30,827 nucleotides of DNA from CAISOG01 sp044375625 (GCA_044375625.1 JBILMH010000017.1:1-30827); one strand, 5' to 3'; shown: positions 16,141 to 24,903, counted from the first letter of the stretch. Program-made: numbers and translations. Notes: generated by a model not told the origin, from the sequence alone.

Positions 16141-17769
16141 ATGGCTTATGGTTCAACCAAAACTCCTCACAACACCGCGCATCATGACGATCACCATCCG
16201 ACTGGTTGGCGGCGGTGGTTGCTGTCAACCAACCATAAGGATATCGGCACGCTTTACATTATCTTTTCGATTTTTGCTGGCCTGATTGGTGGTCTGATTT
16301 CGGTACTGATGCGGGCAGAGCTGATGGAGCCTGGCATGCAAATTATCGGCACCAATTATCAGCAATGGAATGTTTGGATTACCGCCCACGGCCTGATCAT
16401 GGTCTTTTTTGTGGTGATGCCCGCCCTGATTGGGGGCTTTGGCAATTGGTTTGTGCCGTTGATGATTGGCGCGCCCGATATGGCGTTTCCACGGCTCAAC
16501 AACATTTCTTTTTGGTTGTTGGTTCCCGCCTTTTCTCTGTTGGTGGCTTCCGCCTTTGTGGGCGAGGGGGTAGGGACTGGTTGGACGGTTTATCCCCCGC
16601 TCAGTGGTATTGTCAGCCATTCCAGCCCCGCGGTCGATTTAGCAATTTTCAGCCTGCATTTGGGGGGAGCCTCCTCCATCCTGGGGGCAATTAACTTTAT
16701 CGTGACCATTTTCAACATGCGCACGCCTGGCATGGGGTGGTACAAAATGCCGTTGTTCGTGTGGTCAATGTTGGTAACTGCCTTTTTGCTGGTACTATCT
16801 TTGCCCGTTTTGGGGGGCGCCATCACCATGTTGCTGGTTGACCGCAACTTTGGCGGTAGCTTTTTTGATCCCGCCACGGGCGGCGATCCCTTGCTGTACC
16901 AACATCTGTTTTGGTTCTTTGGCCACCCCGAAGTATACATCATGATTTTGCCAGCCTTTGGTATCGTCAGCCACATTGTTTCCACCTTCTCCAAAAAGCC
17001 TGTTTTTGGCTATCTGGGGATGGTGTACGCCATGGTTGGCATTGGTGTGTTGGGCTTTGTCGTGTGGGCACACCATATGTACACCGCGGGTCTTAGCACC
17101 GATACCAAGGCCTATTTCACCGCCGCCACCCTGTTTATTGCAGTACCGACTGGGATTAAGGTGTTCAGCTGGATTGCGACCATGTGGGGCGGATCCATCA
17201 GCTTCAAAACCCCGATGCTGTGGGCGATTGGTTTTATCTTTCTGTTCACGGTTGGTGGGGTGACGGGAATCGTGCTGGCCAACGCGGGTGTGGATCAGGT
17301 GTTGCACAACACCTATTACGTCGTGGCGCACTTTCACTATGTGCTTAGCCTGGGCGCGGTGTTTGCGATTTTCGCGGCATTTTACTATTGGATTGGTAAA
17401 ATGAGTGGCTATCAGTACAACGAAACGCTGGGCAAGATTCACTTTGCGCTGAGCTTTATCGGCGTTAATTTGACCTTTTTCCCGATGCACTTTTTGGGGC
17501 TGGCGGGGATGCCACGGCGGATTCCCGACTATCCTGACGCCTATGCAGGGTGGAACTATGTGGCCAGCATCGGCTCCTATATCTCTGGGGCGGCCACGTT
17601 GTTCTTCCTGGTGGTGGTGTTGGATCTGTTTATTGCAAAGCGTAAGGCGGGCGATAACCCGTGGGGTGAGGGGGCAACCACCCTGGAATGGACGGTGTCA
17701 TCGCCGCCACCGTTCCACAGTTTTGACACGCCCCCTGCGTTGCCTGCCGATGTGGCCGGCGGGCATTAA
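16141..17769 (+). CDS. coxA: Cytochrome c oxidase subunit I
   Basis: The catalytic subunit holding heme a and the heme a3-CuB site; 542 aa, with about twelve membrane segments. Visible marks are the heme a ligand His in TAHGLIMVFFVVMP and the His-Tyr crosslink motif HPEVYIMILPAFG. The CuB histidines are in VWAHHMYTAGL, and HFHYVLSLGAV carries the heme ligands. K-channel residues are in STDTKAYFTAATLFIAVPTGIKV. It is therefore an A-type heme-copper oxidase using cytochrome c, consistent with the CuA-bearing coxB before it. A good AAGGAG lies before the ATG. Nothing is missing. Confidence 0.97.
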   Translation: MAYGSTKTPHNTAHHDDHHPTGWRRWLLSTNHKDIGTLYIIFSIFAGLIGGLISVLMRAELMEPGMQIIGTNYQQWNVWITAHGLIMVFFVVMPALIGGFGNWFVPLMIGAPDMAFPRLNNISFWLLVPAFSLLVASAFVGEGVGTGWTVYPPLSGIVSHSSPAVDLAIFSLHLGGASSILGAINFIVTIFNMRTPGMGWYKMPLFVWSMLVTAFLLVLSLPVLGGAITMLLVDRNFGGSFFDPATGGDPLLYQHLFWFFGHPEVYIMILPAFGIVSHIVSTFSKKPVFGYLGMVYAMVGIGVLGFVVWAHHMYTAGLSTDTKAYFTAATLFIAVPTGIKVFSWIATMWGGSISFKTPMLWAIGFIFLFTVGGVTGIVLANAGVDQVLHNTYYVVAHFHYVLSLGAVFAIFAAFYYWIGKMSGYQYNETLGKIHFALSFIGVNLTFFPMHFLGLAGMPRRIPDYPDAYAGWNYVASIGSYISGAATLFFLVVVLDLFIAKRKAGDNPWGEGATTLEWTVSSPPPFHSFDTPPALPADVAGGH

Positions 17770-17787
17770 GGGTGGCCAGCCAAACTG

Positions 17788-18777
17788 ATGCCCAAACCTG
17801 CTGCCAAATCACCCTTTTCGCCTCCCGCTAGCCCTGGTGCTGCTGATGCTGGTGCGTCAGGCGACACGGCGGGCGTGGCGGCGGCCTTGGCCAGCCCCTG
17901 GCCAGGACAATTACGCGATTATTGGCAATTGCTGAAGCCACGGGTGATGGCGCTGGTGATCTTTACCAGCTGGGTGGGGATGTATCTGGCGCCCGTCCAT
18001 CTACCAACCCTGCAAGCCCTGTTGGCGATGCTGTGCATTGCGGTGGGCGCGGGCGCGGCGGGGGCGCTGAACATGTGGTGGGAGCGCGGCAGCGATGGGT
18101 TGATGACCCGTACCCAGAACCGCCCCCTGCCCGCAGGGCGGCTGCACCCCACCATGGCGCTGATTTTTGCGGCGGCGTTGGCGCTGTTGTCGGTGGTGGT
18201 GATGGCGGTGCAGGTGAACAGCCTGGCGGCGGGACTGTTGGCACTGACCATTGTTTTTTATGTTGGAATTTACACCATTTGGCTTAAGCCCCGCACCACG
18301 CAGAACATTGTGATTGGTGGCGCGGCGGGGGCATTGCCCCCCGTCATTGGCTGGGCGGCGGCGACTGGCCAAACCGCGCTGTTACCCTGGTTGCTGTTTC
18401 TGCTGATTTTTGTGTGGACGCCCCCCCATTTTTGGGCGTTGGCCATCAACCTGCGCGCCGACTACGCCCGCGCCAACACCCCGATGCTGCCCGTCATTGT
18501 CGGCCTGCCCGCCACGGTGCAACAGATTTGGTGGTACAGCCTGATTTGCCTGGCCGTCAGCCTGCTGCCAGCGGTCTTCGGCCTAACGGGTGGGCTGTAT
18601 ACCGTGGTTGCACTGGGGCTGGGGCTTTGGTTCGTGGCCAGCTGCTACAGGCTGAAGCAGGCGGCGGGGGATGAGGCGATGGCCAAGCTGGCCAGCCGTG
18701 TGTTTGGCTGCAGCATTATCTATCTGTTTGGGTTGTTTGTGGCGCTGGTTGCCGATCATGCGTTGTTAGGAGGGTAA
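17788..18777 (+). CDS. ctaB: Protoheme IX farnesyltransferase
   Basis: Makes heme O from protoheme and farnesyl diphosphate, the first step to the heme A of the oxidase; 329 aa. It is a UbiA-family membrane enzyme with about eight or nine helices. The prenyl-diphosphate motif is in NMWWERGSDGLMTRTQNRPL and the second polar loop is in FVWTPPHFWALAI. The first 40 residues are a Pro/Ala/Ser-rich cytoplasmic tail longer than usual. It lies 18 bases after coxA and one base before csaA, so it is cotranscribed. The heme A synthase (ctaA) is not in the window. Confidence 0.94.
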   Translation: MPKPAAKSPFSPPASPGAADAGASGDTAGVAAALASPWPGQLRDYWQLLKPRVMALVIFTSWVGMYLAPVHLPTLQALLAMLCIAVGAGAAGALNMWWERGSDGLMTRTQNRPLPAGRLHPTMALIFAAALALLSVVVMAVQVNSLAAGLLALTIVFYVGIYTIWLKPRTTQNIVIGGAAGALPPVIGWAAATGQTALLPWLLFLLIFVWTPPHFWALAINLRADYARANTPMLPVIVGLPATVQQIWWYSLICLAVSLLPAVFGLTGGLYTVVALGLGLWFVASCYRLKQAAGDEAMAKLASRVFGCSIIYLFGLFVALVADHALLGG

Positions 18778-18778
18778 A

Positions 18779-19114
18779 ATGACGATTAGTTATGATGATT
18801 TTTTGGCGGTGGATATTCGGGCTGGGACGGTTTTGGCGACCGAACCTTACCCTGAGGCGCGCAAGCCCGCGATCAAACTGACGATTGATTTTGGTGCGGA
18901 GATCGGAATCAAAAAAAGCTCCGCTCAGATTACCCAGCATTATAACCCTGAGGAGTTGGTTGGTAGCCAGATTCTGGCGGTGGTCAACTTCCCCCCTAAG
19001 CAAATTGGCAAATTTGTCTCTGAAGTTTTGGTATTGGGTGTAAGCGACGCTAATGGATGGGTGGTTTTGATAACCCCAAATCGGCCTGTTCTAAACGGTG
19101 GAAGGTTGCACTAA
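18779..19114 (+). CDS. csaA: CsaA-like tRNA-binding/chaperone protein
   Basis: A 111-aa protein that is one whole tRNA-binding (EMAP-II/OB) domain. It closely resembles Bacillus CsaA as I recall it: DDFLAVDIRAGTV, EARKPAIKLTIDFG, IGIKKSSAQIT, AVVNFPPKQIG and SEVLVLG. CsaA is a dimer proposed to act as a secretion-related chaperone and to bind tRNA-like RNA. AGGAGGG just before the ATG is among the best ribosome sites in the window. The stop is followed at once by the ctaG ATG. Its position, where alphaproteobacterial oxidase operons often carry a small CoxF-type gene, is noteworthy. A role in oxidase assembly is only a guess. Confidence 0.9.
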   Translation: MTISYDDFLAVDIRAGTVLATEPYPEARKPAIKLTIDFGAEIGIKKSSAQITQHYNPEELVGSQILAVVNFPPKQIGKFVSEVLVLGVSDANGWVVLITPNRPVLNGGRLH

Positions 19115-19831
19115 ATGATTGACCCACAGCATGCCGCCGTTCATGACCCGAAACGCAGCAACCGCAAGGCGGCCTGGTGGATTGTGGGGGTGGTGGTGGT
19201 CATGCTGGGGCTGTCCTTTGCCTCGGTGCCGCTGTACCGCCTGTTTTGCCAGGTGACGGGCTTTGGTGGCACGCCTAAGGTGGCAAGCCAGCTGGGTCAG
19301 GGGGCTTTGCAGCAGAGCGATCGCCAATTCACCATCCGCTTTAACGCCGATCATGCCCCCAACCTGCTGGTGGATTTTCGCCCGCTGCAGGCGCAGGTGT
19401 CGGTGCGGGGGGGGCAGGCCTTTTTGGCGCAATACCGACTGGTTAACCAATCCGATAAACCCGTCACGGTGATGTCCAGCTATAACGTCACTCCCGAAAA
19501 AATCGCGCCTTATTTCAATAAGATTCAGTGTTTTTGTTTCCAGGCGCAGCATCTGAACCCTGGTCAAGTCGTTGATCTGCCCGTCAGTTTCTTTGTGGAT
19601 CCCGAAATTGAAAAGGATGCTGAGCTGGACGATCTGCACACCATCACCCTGTCCTACACCTATTTTGAGGTAAAGGGGGATGCCAAGAATCAGGCGACGC
19701 AGGCTAATGCGGCTACCAATACAGCTCCTAATGCAGCTGCCACAGCCAATCCGCCTTTGCATCTATCGCCCAATCAAACGAATAAGTCCGATGCGCCTTC
19801 GGTCTTGCCAAACCGTGCGCCCGCTTCTTAA
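19115..19831 (+). CDS. ctaG: Cytochrome oxidase copper chaperone CtaG/Cox11
   Basis: Delivers copper to CuB of subunit I; 238 aa. One N-terminal membrane anchor (about 20-42, AAWWIVGVVVVMLGLSFASV) is followed by PLYRLFCQVTGFGGT and a periplasmic Ig-like domain. The copper-binding CFCF motif lies in NKIQCFCFQAQ, and LPVSFFVDPEI and TITLSYTYFEV are conserved. The last 45 residues or so form an Ala/Asn/Thr/Gln-rich low-complexity tail, longer than in most relatives. The ATG abuts the csaA stop, so translation is probably coupled. coxC follows after about 90 bases. Confidence 0.94.
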   Translation: MIDPQHAAVHDPKRSNRKAAWWIVGVVVVMLGLSFASVPLYRLFCQVTGFGGTPKVASQLGQGALQQSDRQFTIRFNADHAPNLLVDFRPLQAQVSVRGGQAFLAQYRLVNQSDKPVTVMSSYNVTPEKIAPYFNKIQCFCFQAQHLNPGQVVDLPVSFFVDPEIEKDAELDDLHTITLSYTYFEVKGDAKNQATQANAATNTAPNAAATANPPLHLSPNQTNKSDAPSVLPNRAPAS

Positions 19832-19870
19832 ATAAGGGGGGCTTTCGCCTACAACCAATTTGCCCACAGC

Positions 19871-19894
19871 TTTTCACCAATTTTTTCACCAATC
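19871..19894. repeat. 12-bp tandem duplication before coxC
   Basis: TTTTCACCAATT followed by TTTTCACCAATC, alike at 11 of 12 positions, in the only sizeable gap inside the oxidase operon. Confidence 0.6.
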
Positions 19895-19921
19895 TTTTGC
19901 TAACCTTTCTTGGATTTTCTG

Positions 19922-20872
19922 ATGGCCAACAGCAACAATCATTCGCCCAAACACCCTTATCACCTGGTTGACCCCAGCCCTTGGCCGATTTTGACGGCTT
20001 TTTCGGTAGGATTTTTGGCGCTGGGCTCGGCATTGTTTTTTCATGGCTATAAACCCTGGCTGATGGGGCTGGGCGGTATAAGCCTGTTAAGCTGTATGGC
20101 GATATGGTGGCGTGATGTCGTGCGGGAAGCGGTCAAAGGTGGTCATCACACCAGCGCGGTTCAGCGCGGTTTGCGGATTGGTATGGCGCTGTTCATCGCG
20201 TCAGAAGTGATGTTTTTCGTGGCGTTCTTTTGGTCATTTTTCAACGCCAGCCTGTTTCCAACCCCCGAAATTGGTGGGGTGTGGCCGCCAAAAACCATCA
20301 AAACATTGGATGCGATGGAGCTGCCTTTGCTGAACACCCTGATCCTGCTGCTGTCTGGATGCACCGTCACCTGGGCGCATGAGGCAATTCGGGAGAATGT
20401 GCGGGTGGAGGTGGTGCAGGCCTTATTGCTGACCGTGCTGCTGGGCGTGATTTTCTCAGGCGTGCAGGCCTTTGAGTATCATCATGCCAGCTTTGCCTTT
20501 AAGGATGGGGTCTATCCGACCAATTTCTATATGGCGACTGGCTTTCACGGCTTTCACGTTTTTGTGGGCACAACTTTTCTGCTGGTCTGCCTGCTGCGGG
20601 CGCGTAAGGGGCAGTTTAAGCCGGATCATCATGTGGGGTTTGAGGCGGCGGCCTGGTACTGGCACTTTGTTGACGTGGTGTGGCTGTTTCTGTTTGTGTC
20701 GATTTACATGGAAGCGGGGCAATCCCTGCTGCCAATTATTAAGCAGATTGGCTGGGCGGGTTTTGGCCTGATTGGCATTGGCATCGGCGTACTGGCCAGC
20801 ATGATGGTATGGCGTTGGCACGATCCCCTGCTGCAACGTCTTTGTCAGCTGCGCCAGCGGTTGCCTGTCTAA
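19922..20872 (+). CDS. coxC: Cytochrome c oxidase subunit III
   Basis: Structural membrane subunit that binds lipid and protects the active site of subunit I; about 316 aa with seven membrane helices. Conserved parts include HPYHLVDPSPWPILTAFSV, FVAFFWSFFNASLFPTPEIGG, SGCTVTWAHEAI, TGFHGFHVFVGTTFLLVCLL and the C-terminal AAWYWHFVDVVWLFLFVSIY. An in-frame TTG lies at 19910; the ATG at 19922 is preferred although neither has a strong ribosome site. A 12-bp tandem repeat lies just before it (19871-19894). The stop TAA shares its last A with the surf1 ATG. Confidence 0.95.
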   Translation: MANSNNHSPKHPYHLVDPSPWPILTAFSVGFLALGSALFFHGYKPWLMGLGGISLLSCMAIWWRDVVREAVKGGHHTSAVQRGLRIGMALFIASEVMFFVAFFWSFFNASLFPTPEIGGVWPPKTIKTLDAMELPLLNTLILLLSGCTVTWAHEAIRENVRVEVVQALLLTVLLGVIFSGVQAFEYHHASFAFKDGVYPTNFYMATGFHGFHVFVGTTFLLVCLLRARKGQFKPDHHVGFEAAAWYWHFVDVVWLFLFVSIYMEAGQSLLPIIKQIGWAGFGLIGIGIGVLASMMVWRWHDPLLQRLCQLRQRLPV

Positions 20873-21663
20873 TGCCGTTCTTCCGCCTGTTGCTGCCATC
20901 GCTGCGCCAGCTGCGTTTAGGCGATTGGCTGGTCATCGCGGCGGGCACCCTGTTGCTGTTGGGGCTTAGCGGTTGGCAATGGCAACGGTTGGGGCAGAAA
21001 CAGGCGTTGTTGCAGGAAATTGCCACGGGTTTTAACGCCCCCCCCGCTGATGCAGCGGCAGCCGGTGCGCTGAAGCCCTATCGCGGCTATGACCTGACCC
21101 TGGCGTTGGATCGCGCCAATTGTTTCCCCCTGCAAAATCAGGCCAATCAAGCGGGGCAGTTGGGGCGGCGGTGCGTCTGTTGGGCAGATTTTCCCGCAGC
21201 GGCGGGCAGCGTTGCCCTGGCCTTTCCCTGGGACAAGACCGACATTTGCACGGCGCCAACGGCGGAGGCGCCTGTTGATACGCCCACCAGCCCCCTGCTT
21301 TCCAGCAAAAACACGGCGATTCCCACCGCGGTTCAGGCCTTTGCCCTGCCCGCCCCGTCCATCAGCCGTTTTATGCCCGCCAACCCCGTTCAGGGCGATT
21401 GGTGGTGGATGGATTTGGCGGCGATGCCAAAGCGGTTGGGTAAGGATGGCACCAGCTTTCGCAGCCAGCTGTATTTGCAGGTGGCCAGCTTTGATCCGGA
21501 TCAACAAAAATGGCTGGTCGATAAAAATCTTGACCTGCCCAACAACCATTTGCAATACGCCCTGACCTGGCTGTTGTTGGCACTGGGTTGGGTGGTCATG
21601 ATGGTGAAGGCCAGATTGGCCGCCGCCGTGCATCGTCAATCAACAAAGCCCCAAACGCCTTAG
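20872..21663 (+). CDS. SURF1-family oxidase assembly protein
   Basis: SURF1 proteins help insert heme a3 into subunit I; 263 aa. Two terminal membrane helices frame a periplasmic domain, as in the family: an N-terminal helix ending LLGLSGWQWQRLGQK, and a C-terminal NNHLQYALTWLLLALGWVVM. WWWMDL at about residue 180 is also family-like. The middle (about 65-155) is divergent: I cannot find the usual VLVNRGWVP-like strand, and a Pro/Thr/Ser-rich stretch lies there. It starts one base inside the coxC stop (TAATG), giving translational coupling. Position between coxC and thrC is the standard one, so the assignment is firm despite the divergence. Confidence 0.88.
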   Translation: MPFFRLLLPSLRQLRLGDWLVIAAGTLLLLGLSGWQWQRLGQKQALLQEIATGFNAPPADAAAAGALKPYRGYDLTLALDRANCFPLQNQANQAGQLGRRCVCWADFPAAAGSVALAFPWDKTDICTAPTAEAPVDTPTSPLLSSKNTAIPTAVQAFALPAPSISRFMPANPVQGDWWWMDLAAMPKRLGKDGTSFRSQLYLQVASFDPDQQKWLVDKNLDLPNNHLQYALTWLLLALGWVVMMVKARLAAAVHRQSTKPQTP

Positions 21664-21699
21664 CATGAATCGCTTATAACACCCGGAGACCTTGACCCC

Positions 21700-23103
21700 A
21701 TGCGCTACCACTCCACCCGCAATTTGGATGCCCAGTTTGATTTTTCGACCGTGACCCTGGCGGGATTGGCCAGCGATGGCGGGCTGTATGTCCCCAATTC
21801 TTGGCCATCCATCCCTGTTAGCCCCGCTGGCGAAGCGTTGAGCTATCAAGATTTAGCCCTGGCGGTCATTACCCCCTTTGTTGGCGATGCCATCCCCCAG
21901 GCGGTGATGCGGCAATGGATTGCGGAGGCCTATCGCGATTTTACCAGCCCGCTGGTTGCCCCCCTGCATCAGTTGGAGGAGGATTTGTATGTGTTGGAGC
22001 TGTTTCACGGCCCCACCCTGGCCTTTAAGGATTACGCCCTGCAACTGTTGGCGCGGGCGATGGCGTGGCTGTTGGAACAACGGGGCAGCCAGCTTCAGCT
22101 GATTGTGGCGACCAGCGGTGATACGGGCGCGGCGGCGGCGGCGGCCTTTGCCAACCGCCCCAATATTGAGATGACGATTCTCTATCCGCATGAGCGGATC
22201 GTGCCCGCCCAGCGGCGGCAGATGACCACCGTTGCCGCCACGGCCAGCAATGTTCGAATCCTGGCGGTGGAGGGCAGTTTTGATGATGCCCAACGGCTGG
22301 TTAAGCAGCTGTTGTTGGATCCCGCGGTGGCGGCGCGCGCGCCCGTGGCGGCGGTCAACTCCATCAACTGGTTCCGCCTGATGGCGCAAATGGTGTACTA
22401 CGCCGCCGCCTGCCAACAATTGCCGGGGCAGCAACCCAATTTCGTGGTGCCCAGCGGCAATTTCGGCAATGTCTATGCGGGTTATGCGCTGAAACAGGGG
22501 GGGTGGCCGATTGGTCGCCTGGTGGCAGCCACCAACCACAACGATGCGCTGTTCCAATTGTGGCAGGATGGGCGGTCGCAGGCCAATCAGGTGCGCCCCA
22601 GCCTTAGCCCCGCTATGGACATTCTGATTCCCAGCAATTTTGAACGCTACGTCGCCGAAGCTTATGGCCGTGACACGGCGGGGCTGGCCGACACCCTGGC
22701 GGGGTATCAGCGGACGGGGCTGTATCAGCTAAGCGGCGCTGCCCATGCCCGCTATCGCCAGGATTTCACCGCCAGCGCGGTCAGCGATGCCGAAACCCTG
22801 GCCACCATTCGGGAAATCCACAACCGCTATGACTATCTGCTGGATCCGCACAGCGCGGTGGCGATGACGGCGGCGCTACGCCTGCGCGACCAATTGGCTG
22901 ATGAGGGGGGGGAGGGTTCATCGGTGGTCAGCCTGGCCTGTGCCCACCCCGCCAAATTTCCCGATGCGGTAAGGCAGGCTTTGGGGGTGGAGCCGCCCAG
23001 CCACCCGATGTTAGAAAGCCAAGCCAGCCTGCCCGAACGCTATCAGGTCGTGCCCAACGATTTGGCCTTAATTCGTCAAATCCTGCTGGCGGATGCGGGT
23101 TGA
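21700..23103 (+). CDS. thrC: Threonine synthase
   Basis: PLP enzyme converting O-phosphohomoserine to threonine; 467 aa, the long type seen in alphaproteobacteria. It begins RYHSTRNLDAQFDF and continues LAGLASDGGLYVPNSWP. The PLP lysine lies in HGPTLAFKDYALQLLARAM, and the phosphate-binding region in VATSGDTGAAAAAAF. Further family stretches are VNSINWFRLMAQMVYY and VPSGNFGNVYAGYALK. CCGGAG lies 13 bases before the ATG. thrC following the oxidase operon is a common alphaproteobacterial order; the 36-base gap may allow co-transcription. The mitochondrial-processing-peptidase-like gene often found next is absent here. Confidence 0.95.
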   Translation: MRYHSTRNLDAQFDFSTVTLAGLASDGGLYVPNSWPSIPVSPAGEALSYQDLALAVITPFVGDAIPQAVMRQWIAEAYRDFTSPLVAPLHQLEEDLYVLELFHGPTLAFKDYALQLLARAMAWLLEQRGSQLQLIVATSGDTGAAAAAAFANRPNIEMTILYPHERIVPAQRRQMTTVAATASNVRILAVEGSFDDAQRLVKQLLLDPAVAARAPVAAVNSINWFRLMAQMVYYAAACQQLPGQQPNFVVPSGNFGNVYAGYALKQGGWPIGRLVAATNHNDALFQLWQDGRSQANQVRPSLSPAMDILIPSNFERYVAEAYGRDTAGLADTLAGYQRTGLYQLSGAAHARYRQDFTASAVSDAETLATIREIHNRYDYLLDPHSAVAMTAALRLRDQLADEGGEGSSVVSLACAHPAKFPDAVRQALGVEPPSHPMLESQASLPERYQVVPNDLALIRQILLADAG

Positions 23104-23163
23104 TGGGGAATATATCGCGGTAGAAATTCTCTTGTGCTAAATTCAACAAAGGAGACTGATGTA

Positions 23164-23961
23164 ATGACTGTCAATTTATGGTCGGATGGCGAAATCTATG
23201 AAAAATATAACGGTCAGTGGAGTCGTCAAATCGCCGACAAATTTATTCGCTGGTTAGGGGTTGATAAGGCAGGTTTGGATGCCTGTATTGATATGGGTTG
23301 CGGTACGGGTGCCTTAAGTGAAGCGCTGTTGGCCAACAATGTTTGTCGTAACTTGACCAGTCTAGATCAATCGCCATCCTATCTGTCTTTTGCGAAGCAG
23401 CGCATTCAGTCTGACAATGTAGAATTTTTGACCGCTGATGCTCAAAATACCAACCTTCCTAAAAGAACATATGACTTGGTTGTATCGGGTTTGGTGCTTA
23501 ATTTTGTGGATTCACCGCCCGCAATGCTGAAGGAAATGGCCAGCATTGCCAAACAGGGAGCGATGCTGGGGCTTTATATTTGGGATTTTGCAGATGGGAT
23601 GCAGCCGATACGAAAATTCTGGGATGCTGCCCAGCTTTGTGATGCCCCCAGAGTGCAAGAAATGGATTCAGGCAATCGCTTTCCCATCAGCAAGCGTGAC
23701 AATCTTTTGCAAATTGTTCAGGAGGCTGGATGGGTGCAGCCAACCGTAGATCCCATAGAAATCGATGCAGAATTTGAAAATTTTGATGCGTATTGGTCGT
23801 TTTTCCTGGGTGGTCAGGGAACAGTGCCCGCCTTTGCCCTAAGTTTGGATGATGATATGCGCGAAAAAGTGCGAACGACGCTGATGAATCTGGTCACCGA
23901 TGCGCCCGATGAACCCTTTCATTTGCCTGTAAGAGCCTGGGCGGCTAAGGGGCGGGCATGA
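23164..23961 (+). CDS. Class I SAM-dependent methyltransferase, unknown substrate
   Basis: A 265-aa cytoplasmic protein with a methyltransferase type 11/25 fold. Motif I is CIDMGCGTGALSEALL, the acidic end of strand 2 is LTSLDQSPSYL, and LTADAQNTNLP and YDLVVSGLVLNFV follow. The C-terminal third (AYWSFFLGGQGTVPAF) resembles small-molecule methyltransferases of the UbiE/arsenite-methylase neighbourhood, but I cannot name a substrate. AAAGGAG (23148-23154) fits the ATG at 23164 better than the GTG at 23134. The gene is visibly richer in A and T than thrC before it and pgsA after it, and occupies the site where relatives carry other genes, so it may be acquired. Confidence 0.8.
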   Translation: MTVNLWSDGEIYEKYNGQWSRQIADKFIRWLGVDKAGLDACIDMGCGTGALSEALLANNVCRNLTSLDQSPSYLSFAKQRIQSDNVEFLTADAQNTNLPKRTYDLVVSGLVLNFVDSPPAMLKEMASIAKQGAMLGLYIWDFADGMQPIRKFWDAAQLCDAPRVQEMDSGNRFPISKRDNLLQIVQEAGWVQPTVDPIEIDAEFENFDAYWSFFLGGQGTVPAFALSLDDDMREKVRTTLMNLVTDAPDEPFHLPVRAWAAKGRA

Positions 23962-23985
23962 CGCACTCTATGTGCGCCAAAGACG

Positions 23986-24015
23986 ACTTCAAGTCACTTT
24001 AAGCCACTTCAAAAT
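23986..24015. repeat. Three degenerate 10-bp tandem units
   Basis: ACTTCAAGTC, ACTTTAAGCC and ACTTCAAAAT lie head to tail in the convergent gap between the methyltransferase and pgsA. There is no obvious terminator hairpin with a T-run here. Confidence 0.5.
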
Positions 24016-24025
24016 AACGCCCCCC

Positions 24026-24613
24026 TTACAGCGCCAGTCCCATGTGCTTTTTGGCTTGCCAGGCGTATTGCAGGCCGGTATAGGCCGTCACCGCCGCGCT
24101 GATCCACAACAGCCATTGGCCGCCCACCTGCGCCGATGGTAGCGGCAGCAGCAGCAGGGTAAGGCACAGCAGTTGCAGGGTGGTTTTGATCTTCGCCAGA
24201 TAGGTGACGGGCATCGGCAGTTGCCGCAGCGCCAAAAATTCGCGCAGGCCGGCCACCAAAACCTCCCGCGTTAAAATTAGGCCAACGGGAATCAGGGCGA
24301 TGGCGGGCAGCTGTTGCAAGGTTAACAGGGTGATCAGCACCACCAGCACCAACACCTTATCCGCAATCGGATCCAGGCAGATGCCAAAAGCACTTTGTTG
24401 TTGCAACCGCCGCGCCAGATAACCATCCAACCAATCGCTGGCCGCCGCCACCAGAAACAGGAACCATGCCAACCACCCGCTCCATCCCGCTGCAATCGCC
24501 AGCAGGCCAACGATCATCGGGATTAACGCCAACCGCAACACCGTGAAAAAATTCGCCCAGGGAAGGTTGGGGGACAACAGGGTGGAGCAGAACATAAAAA
24601 AACGCTTGGTCAT
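24026..24613 (-). CDS. pgsA: CDP-diacylglycerol-glycerol-3-phosphate 3-phosphatidyltransferase
   Basis: Makes phosphatidylglycerol phosphate, the substrate of PgpA encoded at 1877; about 195 aa with four to six membrane helices. The CDP-alcohol phosphotransferase motif is complete: DGYLARR, then G and two further Asp (SAFGICLDPIADKVL). NFFTVLRLALIPMIVG at the N-terminus is typical. The frame is open back to an ATG at 24667, but that start lies inside the MITE and would add 18 polar residues. I therefore chose the ATG at 24613; the ATG at 24595 is another option. The MITE ends 46 bases upstream of the chosen start, so it may have altered the promoter. Confidence 0.9.
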   Translation of the reverse strand: MTKRFFMFCSTLLSPNLPWANFFTVLRLALIPMIVGLLAIAAGWSGWLAWFLFLVAAASDWLDGYLARRLQQQSAFGICLDPIADKVLVLVVLITLLTLQQLPAIALIPVGLILTREVLVAGLREFLALRQLPMPVTYLAKIKTTLQLLCLTLLLLPLPSAQVGGQWLLWISAAVTAYTGLQYAWQAKKHMGLAL

Positions 24614-24658
24614 GGCATCAGCATGGGGATTTGCCCGCCTGTGGTCAAGCATCAATCC

Positions 24659-24807
24659 TATAGTCATTCCACTTTAAAAATCTCCAGTGCTGCAAATGTC
24701 ACGATCTCTGCGATACGGTGCTCATGTACTTCTGTGTACACTCCGATCCGTTTCTCGACCTCGTAACATTTTCGCAGGCTGTATATTTCTAAATTGGAAC
24801 GACTATA
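24659..24807 (+). mobile_element. 149-bp MITE, copy 2
   Basis: Same length and orientation as copy 1 (8558-8706), alike at 141 of 149 positions by my alignment. The terminal inverted repeats match at 20 of 23, ending in TATA on both sides. It lies directly upstream of pgsA and contains no transposase. A minus-strand frame runs through it in this copy only; copy 1 has a stop near its end, so the frame is not conserved. Confidence 0.8.
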
Positions 24808-24903
24808 ACCCGTAAAAAAACCCGTGCGAAAAATCGTAATAAAATCTTTGTCATTTGAATATAGATTGAAAAAGGAAGAACGAAATTTTAGACGGGGGGG
24901 TCG

